Shown: positions 52,952-62,260, counted from the first letter of the stretch. The stretch: 64,000 nucleotides of DNA from Schauerella fraxinea (GCA_030849945.1 JAVDKK010000002.1:248001-312000), one strand, 5' to 3'. The notes: a model not told the origin generated them from the sequence alone. Numbers and translations: made by a program.

Positions 52952-54697
52952 ATGAGCGATATCGTAGAAATCAAAGTGCCGGATATCGGCGACGCCAAGG
53001 ATGTCGAAGTCATCGAGATCCTGGTCGCCGAGGGCGACACGATCGAGGCCGAACAGAGCCTGATTACGCTGGAGTCGGACAAGTCCTCGATGGAAATCCC
53101 CGCCAGCCAAGGCGGTGTGGTCAAGAGCATCAAGGTCAAGATCGGCGACAAGGTGTCGGAAGGCGCCATCGTGTTGACACTGGAAGCCGGTGAAGCCGCC
53201 GCCAAGGGTGGTGATGCCAAGTCGGCGGAAAAGCCGGCCGAGAAGCAAGCTGAGGCGCCCAAGGCAGAGGCACCCAAGTCGGATGCACCCAAGGCCGAAG
53301 CGGCTGCGAGCGCCAAGCCCGCGGCCAGCGCGGCGCCCAAGGGCGGCAGCAGCGGCCCGGTCGACGTGACCGTGCCCGACATCGGCGACTTTTCCGAAGT
53401 TGAAGTGATCGAAGTCATGGTGGCCGAAGGCGACAGCATCAAGGCCGAGCAAAGCCTGATTACCGTCGAAACCGATAAGGCCTCGATGGAAATTCCCGCG
53501 CCGCAAAACGGCACGGTGAAGTCGCTGAAGGTCAAAGTCGGCGACAAGATCTCGAAGGGTTCGTTGATCCTGCAACTCGACGCCGAAGACGGTGCCGATG
53601 AGACTGAAGCGGACGCCAAGCCGGCAGCCGCCAGCGAGAAGCCGGCTGCGTCGAGCGAGAAACCTGCCGCTGCAGCCGCTTCTACGGGCGACAGCAGCTC
53701 GACCAAGCCGGCCGACGCTGGTCAAGCGAAAGCCTCGCCGGCTGCTGCGCTCGAAACGGAGCTCAAGCCCAACGAGTTGCCGCATGCGTCGCCCTCCGTG
53801 CGCAAGTTCGCGCGCGAACTCGGCGCCGATCTGCGCAAAATGAAGGGTACGGGCCCCAAAGAGCGCATCACGCAAGACGACGTGCGTGCGTTCGTCAAGC
53901 AAGCCCTGGCCTCGCAAGGGTCGACAGCGCCTGCCGCCGCCGGTGCATCGGCCGACGGTGCAGCCCTGGGTCTGTTGCCGTGGCCGAAGGTCGACTTCAC
54001 CAAATTTGGCGAAATCGAAACCAAGCCGCTGTCGCGCATCAAGAAGATTTCGGGCGCCAACCTACATCGCAACTGGGTCATGATTCCCCACGTCACCAAC
54101 AACGACGTGGCCGATATCACCGACCTGGAAGCCTTGCGCGTTACGCTCAACAAGGAAAACGAGAAATCGGGCGTCAAGGTCACGATGCTCGCGTTCCTGA
54201 TCAAGGCTGTGGTTGCCGCGCTCAAGAAATTCCCCGAATTCAACGCCTCGTTGGATGGCGATAATCTGGTGTTGAAGCACTACTACAACATCGGATTTGC
54301 GGCCGATACGCCCAATGGATTGGTCGTGCCGGTGATCAAGGATGCCGACAAGAAAGGCATTCTGCAGATCGCGACCGAAACCACCGAGCTGGCCAAGAAA
54401 GCCCGCGACGGCAAGGTCTCGCCCGCTGACATGCAAGGTGGCTGCTTCTCGATTTCGTCCCTGGGCGGCATCGGTGGCACGTCGTTCACGCCGATCATCA
54501 ACGCACCTGAAGTCGCCATCCTGGGTGTGTCGCGTTCGTCGCATCAACCTGTGTGGGACGGCAAGCAATTCGTGCCGCGCCTGCAACTGCCGTTGTCGCT
54601 GTCGTATGACCATCGCGTGATCGACGGTGCGTCGGCCGCGCGCTTCAACGCCTATCTGGGTGCCTTGTTGGCGGACTTCCGTCGCATCGCGCTGTAA
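52952..54697 (+). CDS. aceF: Pyruvate dehydrogenase E2, dihydrolipoamide acetyltransferase
   Basis: A 581-residue E2. Two lipoyl domains carry lipoylated Lys44 (ESDKSSMEIP) and Lys176 (ETDKASMEIP). They are joined by Ala-Pro-Lys-rich flexible linkers. A peripheral subunit-binding domain (ASPSVRKFARELGADL) is near 280-315. The catalytic acetyltransferase domain ends with SYDHRVIDGASAARF, where the His and Asp act. It transfers the acetyl group to CoA. It lies 14 bp after aceE. Confidence 0.96.
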   Translation: MSDIVEIKVPDIGDAKDVEVIEILVAEGDTIEAEQSLITLESDKSSMEIPASQGGVVKSIKVKIGDKVSEGAIVLTLEAGEAAAKGGDAKSAEKPAEKQAEAPKAEAPKSDAPKAEAAASAKPAASAAPKGGSSGPVDVTVPDIGDFSEVEVIEVMVAEGDSIKAEQSLITVETDKASMEIPAPQNGTVKSLKVKVGDKISKGSLILQLDAEDGADETEADAKPAAASEKPAASSEKPAAAAASTGDSSSTKPADAGQAKASPAAALETELKPNELPHASPSVRKFARELGADLRKMKGTGPKERITQDDVRAFVKQALASQGSTAPAAAGASADGAALGLLPWPKVDFTKFGEIETKPLSRIKKISGANLHRNWVMIPHVTNNDVADITDLEALRVTLNKENEKSGVKVTMLAFLIKAVVAALKKFPEFNASLDGDNLVLKHYYNIGFAADTPNGLVVPVIKDADKKGILQIATETTELAKKARDGKVSPADMQGGCFSISSLGGIGGTSFTPIINAPEVAILGVSRSSHQPVWDGKQFVPRLQLPLSLSYDHRVIDGASAARFNAYLGALLADFRRIAL

Positions 54698-54707
54698 AGG
54701 GGACACG

Positions 54708-56627
54708 ATGAGCAAAGTTGAAATCAAGGTCCCGGACATTGGCGACTTTCATGACGTTGACGTCATTGAAGTGCTCGTGGCCGAAGGCGACGTCATTACT
54801 GCCGAGCAAAGCCTGATCACCGTCGAAACCGATAAGGCGTCGATGGAAATTCCGGCCTCGCAAGGCGGCAAGATCACCGCGCTCAAGATCAAGGTGGGCG
54901 ACAAGGTCAGCCAGGGCACCGTATTGCTGGAAGTCGAAGCCGACGCCGGTGGCGATGCTGGTGCAGGCAAGGAGAGCAAGGCGGGCGGCGCTGAGAAGCC
55001 CGCAGCCTCGGCCAACGCGGCCAAGTCGGCTTCGTCCTCGGATTCGGCCGACGCGAAGTCTGGCGCAGGTGCATCTGCGGGTGCTTCGGCGTCCAACGGC
55101 GGCCAACAAGCCGCAGCCACCAAGGGCGACTCGCAAACGTCGGCCGGTGGCCGCGAAACGGCTGGCAGCGCCAACAAGGCGGCGCCTACGCCCGCCAAGT
55201 TCTCCGGTCAGGCCGATGTCGAATGCGACATGGTCGTGCTGGGCGCAGGCCCAGGCGGCTACTCCGCCGCCTTCCGTGCCGCCGATCTGGGCATGAACGT
55301 CGTGCTGGTCGAACGCTATGCAACCCTGGGTGGCGTGTGCCTGAACGTAGGTTGCATTCCGTCCAAGGCGCTGTTGCATACAGCCGCCGTAATGGAAGAA
55401 GCCAAGTCGCTCGCCGACCACGGCATCACATTCGGTGAACCCACGATCGATCTCGGCAAGCTGCGCGCGTTCAAGGACGGCGTCGTGGGCAAGCTCACGG
55501 GTGGATTGGCCGGCATGGCCAAGGCCCGCAAGGTCAAGGTCATCACGGGCAACGGCGAGTTCGCCGATCCCTACCACCTCACCGTGACGGCTGCGGACGG
55601 TAAATCGCAAACCATCCGCTTCAAGCAAGCCATCATCGCGGCCGGCAGTCAATCGGTGAAATTGCCGTTCCTGCCCGAAGATGACCGCATCGTCGATTCG
55701 ACTGGTGCGCTGTTGCTGCGCTCGATTCCGAAGAAGATGCTGATCGTGGGCGGCGGCATTATCGGTCTTGAAATGGGCACCGTGTACTCGGCAATGGGCG
55801 CCCGTCTCGACGTGGTCGAAATGCTCGACGGATTGATGCAGGGCGCCGACCGCGACCTGGTCAAGGTGTGGCAGAAAATGAATACGCCGCGCTTCGACAA
55901 CATCATGCTCAAGACCAAGACGGTGGGCGCGGAAGCCAAAAAAGACGGCATCTACGTCACCTTCGAAGGTGAGGGCGCCCCGAAAGAGCCGCAACGCTAC
56001 GACCTGGTGCTCCAGGCCGTGGGCCGCAGTCCCAACGGCAGAAAGATCGGCGCCGAACGCGCCGGGATCATCGTGGGCGACCGTGGCTTTATCGACGTTG
56101 ATAAGCAATTGCGTACCAACGTGCCGCATATCTTCGCGATAGGCGACATCGTCGGCCAACCCATGCTGGCCCATAAGGCCGTGCATGAAGGTCACGTTGC
56201 CGCCGAAGCCGCACACGGCGAAAAGAGCTTCTTCGACGCGCGCGTGATCCCGTCGGTGGCGTACACCGATCCGGAAGTGGCGTGGGTAGGCTTGACCGAA
56301 GATGCCGCCAAGCAGCAAGGCATCAAGATCCAGAAGGGCGTGTTCCCCTGGGCCGCTTCGGGTCGCGCGATTGCCAATGGCCGTGATGAAGGCTTTACCA
56401 AGCTCCTGTTCGATGCCGACACGCATCGCATCCTGGGTGGCGGTATCGTCGGCACGCACGCTGGCGATCTGATCAGCGAAGTGGCGTTGGCAGTGGAAAT
56501 GGGTGCCGACGTGATCGACATCGCCAAGACCATCCATCCCCACCCGACGTTGGGTGAATCGGTGGGTATGGCCGCTGAAGTGGCTGAAGGCGTCTGCACC
56601 GACTTGCCACCGATGCGAAAGAAGTAA
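54708..56627 (+). CDS. lpdA: Dihydrolipoyl dehydrogenase (E3) with N-terminal lipoyl domain
   Basis: A 639-residue E3 from the ATG at 54708, 10 bp after the aceF stop. It has a lipoyl domain at 1-80 (Lys43 in ETDKASMEIP), a long Ala/Ser-rich linker to about 160, and a full oxidoreductase. The FAD loop is VVLGAGPGGYSAAF, the redox pair is in GGVCLNVGCIPSK, and HPHPTLGESVG holds the catalytic His-Glu. Lipoylated E3 is known in Neisseria and some beta-proteobacteria, so the fusion is typical here. A strong terminator follows. Confidence 0.96.
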   Translation: MSKVEIKVPDIGDFHDVDVIEVLVAEGDVITAEQSLITVETDKASMEIPASQGGKITALKIKVGDKVSQGTVLLEVEADAGGDAGAGKESKAGGAEKPAASANAAKSASSSDSADAKSGAGASAGASASNGGQQAAATKGDSQTSAGGRETAGSANKAAPTPAKFSGQADVECDMVVLGAGPGGYSAAFRAADLGMNVVLVERYATLGGVCLNVGCIPSKALLHTAAVMEEAKSLADHGITFGEPTIDLGKLRAFKDGVVGKLTGGLAGMAKARKVKVITGNGEFADPYHLTVTAADGKSQTIRFKQAIIAAGSQSVKLPFLPEDDRIVDSTGALLLRSIPKKMLIVGGGIIGLEMGTVYSAMGARLDVVEMLDGLMQGADRDLVKVWQKMNTPRFDNIMLKTKTVGAEAKKDGIYVTFEGEGAPKEPQRYDLVLQAVGRSPNGRKIGAERAGIIVGDRGFIDVDKQLRTNVPHIFAIGDIVGQPMLAHKAVHEGHVAAEAAHGEKSFFDARVIPSVAYTDPEVAWVGLTEDAAKQQGIKIQKGVFPWAASGRAIANGRDEGFTKLLFDADTHRILGGGIVGTHAGDLISEVALAVEMGADVIDIAKTIHPHPTLGESVGMAAEVAEGVCTDLPPMRKK

Positions 56628-56670
56628 TGAGGGGCTAGCCGATCGGCCAAGCTGGTCGGCGCCGCTTATG

Positions 56671-56707
56671 AATGGCCGCACAAATTCATTTGTGCGGCCA
56701 TTTTTTT
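56671..56707 (+). terminator. Intrinsic terminator of the pdh operon
   Basis: A 14-bp perfect stem (56671-56684 with 56689-56702, loop TTCA) runs into seven T residues, 44 bp after the lpdA stop. Confidence 0.95.
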
Positions 56708-56758
56708 GGTGTTTCCGTTTTTGGTTAGCGCTTCGGTAAAGCATGACGCACGATGAGG

Positions 56759-56794
56759 AACGGCCGTTGGACTCGTGATCCAACGGCCGTTTTT
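56759..56794 (+). terminator. Second hairpin terminator after lpdA
   Basis: A 13-bp perfect stem (56759-56771 with 56779-56791) with a 7-base loop is followed by TTTTC. It is a back-up terminator, 52 bp past the first one. Confidence 0.8.
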
Positions 56795-56800
56795 CTTTGC

Positions 56801-57097
56801 CAGTGCAGAGGGCCTGGTCCGCCTGCGCCGGCAAAGCGGGGAAGGGCTGTGAGGGCAACCCTTGTACTGCCTACTACTTATCCAGATATTGCTTAACTGG
56901 GCGAGTGCTTATTGCTGAACACTCAACTACGCGGGTGCTTAATGCTAATGGCTTAACTGCTCAAAAGTCTTAAACGGGCCGCGGTAGCAGGAATCGAACA
57001 ACCTCCGCACGCAGCACTAGCGGTTTCCTGCACGATCGCAGTGCTCGCCGCACGAATGCGGCTCAGTGCGTTAGCGCTTATTTGCCATGCGCGCTGC
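56801..57097. other. Gap between pdh terminators and the second flagellin
   Basis: No gene seen. GCTTAACTG is repeated at 56891 and 56951, exactly 60 bp apart. GCG(A/G)GTGCTTA is repeated at 56901 and 56931, exactly 30 bp apart. A GCCGCA/TGCGGC hairpin with TTCG loop lies near 57045-57064, downstream of fliC. Confidence 0.4.
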
Positions 57098-58243
57098 TTA
57101 CTGCAGCAGCGACAGCACCGATTGCGGCACTTGGTTCGCCTGGGACAACACAGAGGTGCCGGCTTGCTGCAGAATTTGTGCACGGCTCATGTTCGACACT
57201 TCCGTGGCATAGTCGGCATCCTCAATGCGCGAGCGTGCAGCGGAGAGGTTATTGACGGTATTGTTAAGGTTGGCGATCGTGGACTGAAAGCGGTTTTGCA
57301 CGGCACCCAGCGAGCTGCGCAGCGAATCGACTTGAGCAAGTGCTTCATCCAACTTCTTCAGCGGGTCGCCGGTCGCCGCGAAGGTGGTCACGCCCGTGAA
57401 ATCCAGCGCGTTGCCATTGGCTGTATCGAACTCCACCGCAGTACCTGCGGCGTCGATGACGCCTTTGGACATATCCAAGGCAATATAGATCTTGTCGCCA
57501 ACTTCGACGCCATCGCGGGTAGCACCCGTAGCGACCGTTACCTCGGCAAACAGATTGCCATTGTCATCAGCGACCACGGTGGGAACCGGAGCTGTAGCAC
57601 CAAGGTCAGCCAAGCCGGCCGTGTCTGCCAGCGTGACTGCAGTAACGGTCGTCGTATCGCCATAAATCTTTTGCAGCGCGGCGCCAACACCTGCGGCGGA
57701 GGTTGTGCCCACCGGGCCCGAGACGCTGAAGCCACCCAAGCTCAGCGTGTTCGAATCGATTTTTTTCAAGCCGATGTCGATCGTTTCACCATCGTTTGCC
57801 CCAACCTGAATTTTCAACGTCTGATCCGATGCAAGCACTTTGACGCCGTTGAATTGCTCTTGGGACGACACACGATCGATCTCGGCGAGTCGTTGGTCGA
57901 TCTCGCCCTGGATCGACTTGAGGTCGCTGGTGGAATTCGATCCGTTTCCAGCCTGTACCGACAATTCACGAATGCGCTGCAAGTTGGTGTTGATTTCGTT
58001 CAGCGCGCCTTCCGTCGTTTGCGCGATCGAAATGCCTTCGTTGGCGTTGCGGGAAGCTTGCGACAGCCCTTTGATGTTTGCCGTGAAGCGGTTGGCAATG
58101 GCTTGGCCGGCGGCATCGTCCTTAGCGCTGTTGATGCGGAAGCCCGACGACAGGCGTTCGATAGCCGTGCCCAGGCTGTTTTGCGATTTGTTGAGGTTGT
58201 TTTGAGCAACCAGCGAAAGATAATTGGTGTTGATGACAGCCAT
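57098..58243 (-). CDS. fliC: Flagellin (second copy)
   Basis: A 381-residue flagellin starting at ATG 58243 (MAVINTNYLSLVAQNNLNKS) with GGGAG 7 bp upstream. The N- and C-terminal D0/D1 helices are conserved (AGQAIANRFTANIKGL; RSRIEDADYATEVSNMSRAQ). The central D2 region (about 170-290) differs from the other copy. It lies downstream of fliC1 behind a terminator, and its own sigma-28 box is not clear. It may be expressed at lower level or from an unrecognised promoter. Confidence 0.93.
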   Translation of the reverse strand: MAVINTNYLSLVAQNNLNKSQNSLGTAIERLSSGFRINSAKDDAAGQAIANRFTANIKGLSQASRNANEGISIAQTTEGALNEINTNLQRIRELSVQAGNGSNSTSDLKSIQGEIDQRLAEIDRVSSQEQFNGVKVLASDQTLKIQVGANDGETIDIGLKKIDSNTLSLGGFSVSGPVGTTSAAGVGAALQKIYGDTTTVTAVTLADTAGLADLGATAPVPTVVADDNGNLFAEVTVATGATRDGVEVGDKIYIALDMSKGVIDAAGTAVEFDTANGNALDFTGVTTFAATGDPLKKLDEALAQVDSLRSSLGAVQNRFQSTIANLNNTVNNLSAARSRIEDADYATEVSNMSRAQILQQAGTSVLSQANQVPQSVLSLLQ

Positions 58244-58393
58244 GGAGGCGCTCCCAGTAAAGTTAAAGCCGTCTGGCCGGTTTGGGCCAAACGAGTCAGG
58301 CGCCCGGATGGGTTTGTGTTGCCTGTGACCCGATAACGTCGCCTTTCGCGGCGACTTCAGCGGAATTAACAATTGGATCGGAAGCGGAAATGC

Positions 58394-58417
58394 AAAAACC
58401 GGCCGAAGCCGGTTTTT
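58394..58417 (-). terminator. UUCG-type terminator between the two flagellin genes
   Basis: AAAAACCGGC and GCCGGTTTTT (10 bp) enclose CGAA, which reads as TTCG on the minus strand, a very stable tetraloop closed by C-G. The 3' arm ends in five T residues. It lies 38 bp after the first flagellin stop. Confidence 0.9.
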
Positions 58418-58455
58418 GAGTCAAGCAAGTACTGCGGGTGTTGCTTGCTACGAGA

Positions 58456-59700
58456 TTATTGCAGCAGCGACAGAACCGACTGGGGCACTTGGTTGGCCTG
58501 AGCCAGGACCGAGGTACCAGCCTGTTGAAGGATTTGAGCCTTCGACATGTTCGACACTTCCGTAGCGTAGTCTGCATCTTCGATGCGCGAACGAGCGGCG
58601 GACAGGTTGTTGACCGTGTTGTTGAGGTTAGCAACAGTCGATTGGAAGCGGTTCTGCACTGCACCCAGGTCGGAGCGCAGTGAGTCGACCTTCGCCAGTG
58701 CCTTATCGAGAGCTTCCAACGGATTGGCAGTTGCAGACCCAACGAACACATTGGCATCGCTTGCCGTGTCGATGGTGGTCGTGTCGCCAGTAGTCAATGA
58801 TGCGTCATACTTCTTGCCGTTAAATTCGACGAATGCTGCAGCGGTGCCACCTTCGCTACCGTATTTGACCAAGGCACCCGTTGAGGTGCCAGTCAAATCA
58901 CCATCGGTGATGCCCAGATCATTAGTTACTGCCGTCACGACGCCAGCAGCAACGTCAACGGCATACACGTCGTTGCCATGCTTGACGGCGTAGGCGCCGG
59001 TCGCAGCACCATTGGCATCTTGCACGTTGTGCAATGTAAGTTCGCTGGCGTCTACAGTCTTGCCAAGAGCAGTTCCGATTTTCGTTGCAACATCGCTCAT
59101 GTCAGGAGCGACGGGGGCTGCAGCGCCGTCGCCGAGGGACGTAACCTTTTCGCTGAGCTTGGGAGCGCCGCTGGAAACCGAGAATCCACCGAGTCCTAGC
59201 GTCTTGGCACTGATTTCTTGCAAATTAATGGAAATGGTTTCGGAATCGTTAGCACCAACTTGGATCTTCATTTCGCCGGCGCTTGAGGACAGAACCTTCG
59301 TGCCGTTGAATTGCGTTTGTTCCGACACGCGGTTGATTTCGGCCATGCGCTGGTCGATTTCAGCCTGGATCGAATCCAGATCGGTTGCCGAGTTCGTGCC
59401 GTTCGTGGCTTGAACCGTCAGTTCGCGAACGCGCTGCAGGTTGTTGTTGATTTCGTTCAACGCGCCTTCGGTCGTTTGAGCGATCGAGATGCCGTCGTTG
59501 GCGTTACGGGCGGCTTGCGTCAAACCCTTAACGTTGGCGGTGAAGCGGTTGGCGATGGCTTGACCAGCTGCATCGTCCTTGGCGCTGTTGATGCGCAGGC
59601 CCGACGACAGCTTTTCGATAGCCGAACCCAGCGTGTTTTGCGATTTCGTCAGGTTGTTTTGGGCAACGAGCGAAAGGTAGTTGGTATTGATGACCGGCAT
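58456..59700 (-). CDS. fliC: Flagellin (first copy)
   Basis: A 414-residue flagellin starting at ATG 59700 (MPVINTNYLSLVAQNNLTKS). Conserved D0/D1 helices flank a longer variable centre (about 170-320) that includes GAAAPVAPDMSDVAT and TDGDLTGTSTGAL segments. The C-terminal 60 residues are nearly identical to the second copy. It has a well-matched sigma-28 promoter about 103 bp upstream, so it is probably the major filament protein. fliA lies upstream on the same strand. Confidence 0.95.
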   Translation of the reverse strand: MPVINTNYLSLVAQNNLTKSQNTLGSAIEKLSSGLRINSAKDDAAGQAIANRFTANVKGLTQAARNANDGISIAQTTEGALNEINNNLQRVRELTVQATNGTNSATDLDSIQAEIDQRMAEINRVSEQTQFNGTKVLSSSAGEMKIQVGANDSETISINLQEISAKTLGLGGFSVSSGAPKLSEKVTSLGDGAAAPVAPDMSDVATKIGTALGKTVDASELTLHNVQDANGAATGAYAVKHGNDVYAVDVAAGVVTAVTNDLGITDGDLTGTSTGALVKYGSEGGTAAAFVEFNGKKYDASLTTGDTTTIDTASDANVFVGSATANPLEALDKALAKVDSLRSDLGAVQNRFQSTVANLNNTVNNLSAARSRIEDADYATEVSNMSKAQILQQAGTSVLAQANQVPQSVLSLLQ

Positions 59701-59802
59701 GGAAATGCTCCCAGGTGTAGAAAATTACTTGCCTAATTTGGGGGCAGCCCTGCTGCCCTACCTGTAGACCGACTAGTCGTTACTAGCTTGCCTACATCCT
59801 GG

Positions 59803-59829
59803 GTAACGGCGGTTACGAATGGATCTTTA
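59803..59829 (-). promoter_or_regulatory. Sigma-28 (FliA) promoter of the first flagellin gene
   Basis: On the minus strand TAAA (59829-59826), 15 bp, then GCCGTTAC (59810-59803) matches the TAAA-N15-GCCGATAA consensus, 4/4 and 6/8. The start codon is about 95 bp from the expected transcript start. Confidence 0.8.
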
Positions 59830-60111
59830 GGGGTCCGATTAACAAATAGTCGGAAATATCTGGATTTCTCTGAGCGACTGGATGGGCGGGTCTCGAGCGC
59901 GAGTACGAATTTTCCATCGCCTGTATAGGGATGAGCGCACTGGTGGACGCGTGAGGACGCGTCAGGCCAGTACGGTTACGGTGGGGGGAATCGGTGAGCG
60001 GCTACGCCAGGCACAATCATTGGAGAAGGCCAGTTGGGAACGCACTTTGAGGATGGCGACGTGTGTCGGTCGTCGGCAGGGAGTCGAATGCAGCAGGCGC
60101 GCCAGCGCTTG
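59830..60111. other. Gap between sigma-28 gene and flagellin promoter
   Basis: I see no gene, hairpin terminator or convincing promoter in this 282-bp part of the fliA-fliC interval. Confidence 0.4.
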
Positions 60112-60861
60112 CTAAATGACTTGTGCCAGGTCCATACCGTCCGGCAGGCTATGCCAGGACATCTCGGACAGATAGTTCCGAATGCGCGCGGTTGCTTGTG
60201 TACGAAGCTGGCATACCCGCGCTTCAGTCACATTAAGCACGGCGCCAATCTCTTTCAGATTGAGCCCTTGCTCGAAATAGAGCGACAGCAGCAGCTTCTC
60301 GCGCTCCGGTAGCGCATCGATCGCTTCGATCACGGTACGACGCAGATCGTTTGCCAACAAATGGTCGATCGGATTGCCGCCCGCGGCGACGCCGCCCAGT
60401 GAATGTTCGATTCCGCCATCGAGGTTATCGCTTTGCGTGGCGAAGTCCTCGTAGTGCACGACCTGCACACCTTGCGCATCATTAAGTAGCGCGTGATAGG
60501 CCGGCAAATCGAGGTCCATGCCCTTTGCAATCTCGCCTTCGCTGGGCGCGCGCATGAGTTCACGTTCGAGCTTTTGTATCGTCTGTTCGATTTTCTTGGC
60601 TTTTGCCCGCACGCTGCGCGGCAGCCAATCCTGATTGCGCAGTTCATCGAGCATTGCGCCGCGAATGCGCGCGGTGGCGTACGTCTCGAACTGGGCCTCC
60701 GCGGTTTCCTGATACCGGCGCACGGCGTCGAGCAAACCGATCATGCCGGCCTGAATCAAGTCATCGAGCTCTACGCTGGCCGGGAGCCTGGCCAGCAGCT
60801 GCAACGCCAGCCTGCGAACAAGCGGCGCGTAGCGATCGAGAGCATCTTCATTAACGGGCAT
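60112..60861 (-). CDS. fliA: RNA polymerase sigma-28 factor for flagellar genes
   Basis: A 249-residue FliA that directs class III flagellar genes. The start MPVNEDALDRYAPLVRRLAL at 60861 is chosen; upstream codons are not conserved. Region 2 reads LDDLIQAGMIGLLDAVRRY and FETYATARIRGAMLDELR. Region 4 ends with LLSLYFEQGLNLKEIGAVLNVTEARVCQLRTQA, contacting the -35 TAAA. It is divergent from flhDC across 411 bp. FlhDC is expected to activate it. Confidence 0.95.
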   Translation of the reverse strand: MPVNEDALDRYAPLVRRLALQLLARLPASVELDDLIQAGMIGLLDAVRRYQETAEAQFETYATARIRGAMLDELRNQDWLPRSVRAKAKKIEQTIQKLERELMRAPSEGEIAKGMDLDLPAYHALLNDAQGVQVVHYEDFATQSDNLDGGIEHSLGGVAAGGNPIDHLLANDLRRTVIEAIDALPEREKLLLSLYFEQGLNLKEIGAVLNVTEARVCQLRTQATARIRNYLSEMSWHSLPDGMDLAQVI

Positions 60862-61272
60862 TGGCGCGAGATCGGTGACGATGGTCGATCTGAACGTTAA
60901 AGAGACGATCAGCCGACGCTGTAGGCAAGTCACAACACGCGCAATGTTGCTCGTGTCGTCTACCTGTCAGTCATTCTCCGCATCTTTCCAAAGCCCATTC
61001 CAGCAATCACCCTTAAGAACTAGGGCCATTTCGCCGTATTACAGCGGCACTACATCTTTAAGCGTCGTACAAATGATGCAGCTTTTTCGCATCTCCACAT
61101 GTTTTGTCATATTTAATGCGGAAAATGTCACCATTCGTGGTAAATTTTAAGAATGTTGCGAAGTTTTGATACATAACGACATGTTTTCGGGGCATTGAGA
61201 CATAGAAACCGCAAGTTTCTGTTACGTCTGTAAATTCTCCGGGGATGACCCCAACTTGGAGCCGCCACTACT
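60862..61272. other. Divergent control region fliA / flhDC
   Basis: This 411-bp region must hold the master-operon promoter. It is A+T-rich near 61080-61200. ACATGTTTT occurs at 61097-61105 and 61179-61187. AGAAAC (61204-61209) and GTTTCT (61215-61220) form a small dyad. No sigma-70 promoter is clear enough to name. Confidence 0.5.
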
Positions 61273-61596
61273 GTGAACCCCGCCGATAACACCCTGCTTG
61301 CCGACATTCGTGAAGTCAATCTTTCGTACCTGATGCTGACCCAGCGTATGTTGCGCGACGATTATTCGACCGCCATGTTCCGTCTGGGATTCAGCAATGA
61401 AGTGGCTGACATCCTGGTTCGTCTTTCACCCGCACAGCTCGTGCGGCTTGCCAGCTCCAGCTCTTTGCTGTGCCGATTCCGCTTCGACGATTACAGCCTG
61501 CTGTCCGCGTTGACGCAAGACACATTTGGCGGAGCGTTGCAGCAAGCACACGCCACCATTCTGCTGTCGAAGCAGCCCGTCGAAGAACTCAACTAA
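61273..61596 (+). CDS. flhD: Flagellar transcriptional activator FlhD
   Basis: A 107-residue helical protein that forms the FlhD4C2 complex, master activator of flagellar class II genes. The GTG start at 61273 gives MNPADNTLLADIREVNLSYL; GGAG lies about 13 bp upstream. The core LMLTQRMLRDDYSTAMFRLG and MFRLGFSNEVADILVRLSPA matches the family. It is divergent from fliA and 17 bp upstream of flhC. Confidence 0.93.
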   Translation: MNPADNTLLADIREVNLSYLMLTQRMLRDDYSTAMFRLGFSNEVADILVRLSPAQLVRLASSSSLLCRFRFDDYSLLSALTQDTFGGALQQAHATILLSKQPVEELN

Positions 61597-61613
61597 GTCG
61601 CTCGACGACATCC

Positions 61614-62189
61614 ATGGCCACCAAAAGCATTTCCAAAGAAGCCGGCGACATCATGCTCGCCAGCACCATGATTACCCTGGGCGCACGTCTGCAGGTTTTG
61701 CAGGCCGAGACGGATCTGAGTCACGATCGGTTGGCGCGCCTTTATCGCGAGATTCGGGGTTGCTCGCCACCCAAAGGCATGTTGCCGTTTTCAGTCGATT
61801 GGTTCATGACCTGGCTGCCGAATGTGCACTCGTCGTTGTTCTTCAATGTTTATCAATTCTTGAATCAGCGCACGCCCGCCAAGGGCACGCGCGCGATCAT
61901 CGACGCCTATAAGTTGTATCTCGAGCACGTGGCGGAGAAGGGCGGCGATCCGTCGGAACCGGTCTTGAGCTTCACGCGGGCCTGGATGTTGGTGCGCTTT
62001 TTCGACAGCGGCATGATGCAGTTGTCCGAGTGCCGTCAGTGCGGCGGTCATTTCGTCGCTCACGCTCACGATCTGCAAGGCAGTTTCGTGTGCGCGATTT
62101 GCCGTCCGCCTCCTCGCGCCGGCAAGACGCGTGCGGCGCGCGATAGCAAAGTCTCCGCAATGTCGCTTGCCGCGCCTAAATTCTCGTGA
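61614..62189 (+). CDS. flhC: Flagellar transcriptional activator FlhC
   Basis: A 191-residue partner of FlhD that binds DNA and zinc. The start at 61614 is MATKSISKEAGDIMLASTMI; upstream in-frame codons are antisense-like leader. The zinc cluster Cys140-x2-Cys143 and Cys160-x2-Cys163 is intact (ECRQCGG, CAICRP), at positions close to those of E. coli FlhC. It is followed by a terminator before motA, so motA is not simply co-transcribed. Confidence 0.94.
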   Translation: MATKSISKEAGDIMLASTMITLGARLQVLQAETDLSHDRLARLYREIRGCSPPKGMLPFSVDWFMTWLPNVHSSLFFNVYQFLNQRTPAKGTRAIIDAYKLYLEHVAEKGGDPSEPVLSFTRAWMLVRFFDSGMMQLSECRQCGGHFVAHAHDLQGSFVCAICRPPPRAGKTRAARDSKVSAMSLAAPKFS

Positions 62190-62222
62190 TGCGGTGCCGT
62201 TAACAAAGTAGGCAATCCGGAT

Positions 62223-62245
62223 GCTACGTGAGAGTTACACGTAGC
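62223..62245. repeat. 8-bp perfect inverted repeat after flhC
   Basis: GCTACGTG (62223-62230) pairs with CACGTAGC (62238-62245), loop 7 bases, no T run. It may be an operator or a 3' stabiliser of flhDC mRNA. Confidence 0.5.
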
Positions 62246-62260
62246 GCAGTTTCAAAACTT

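Noticed and set aside
54645..56858. A 737-codon open frame antisense to lpdA
   Set aside because: Opposite a complete E3 gene and running through its terminator hairpins; no family features.
58244..58455. Sigma-28 promoter for the second flagellin
   Set aside because: The best minus-strand match GCCGCGAA has TGTT instead of TAAA at the right distance. A CCCGATAA on the plus strand points the wrong way and lacks a -35.
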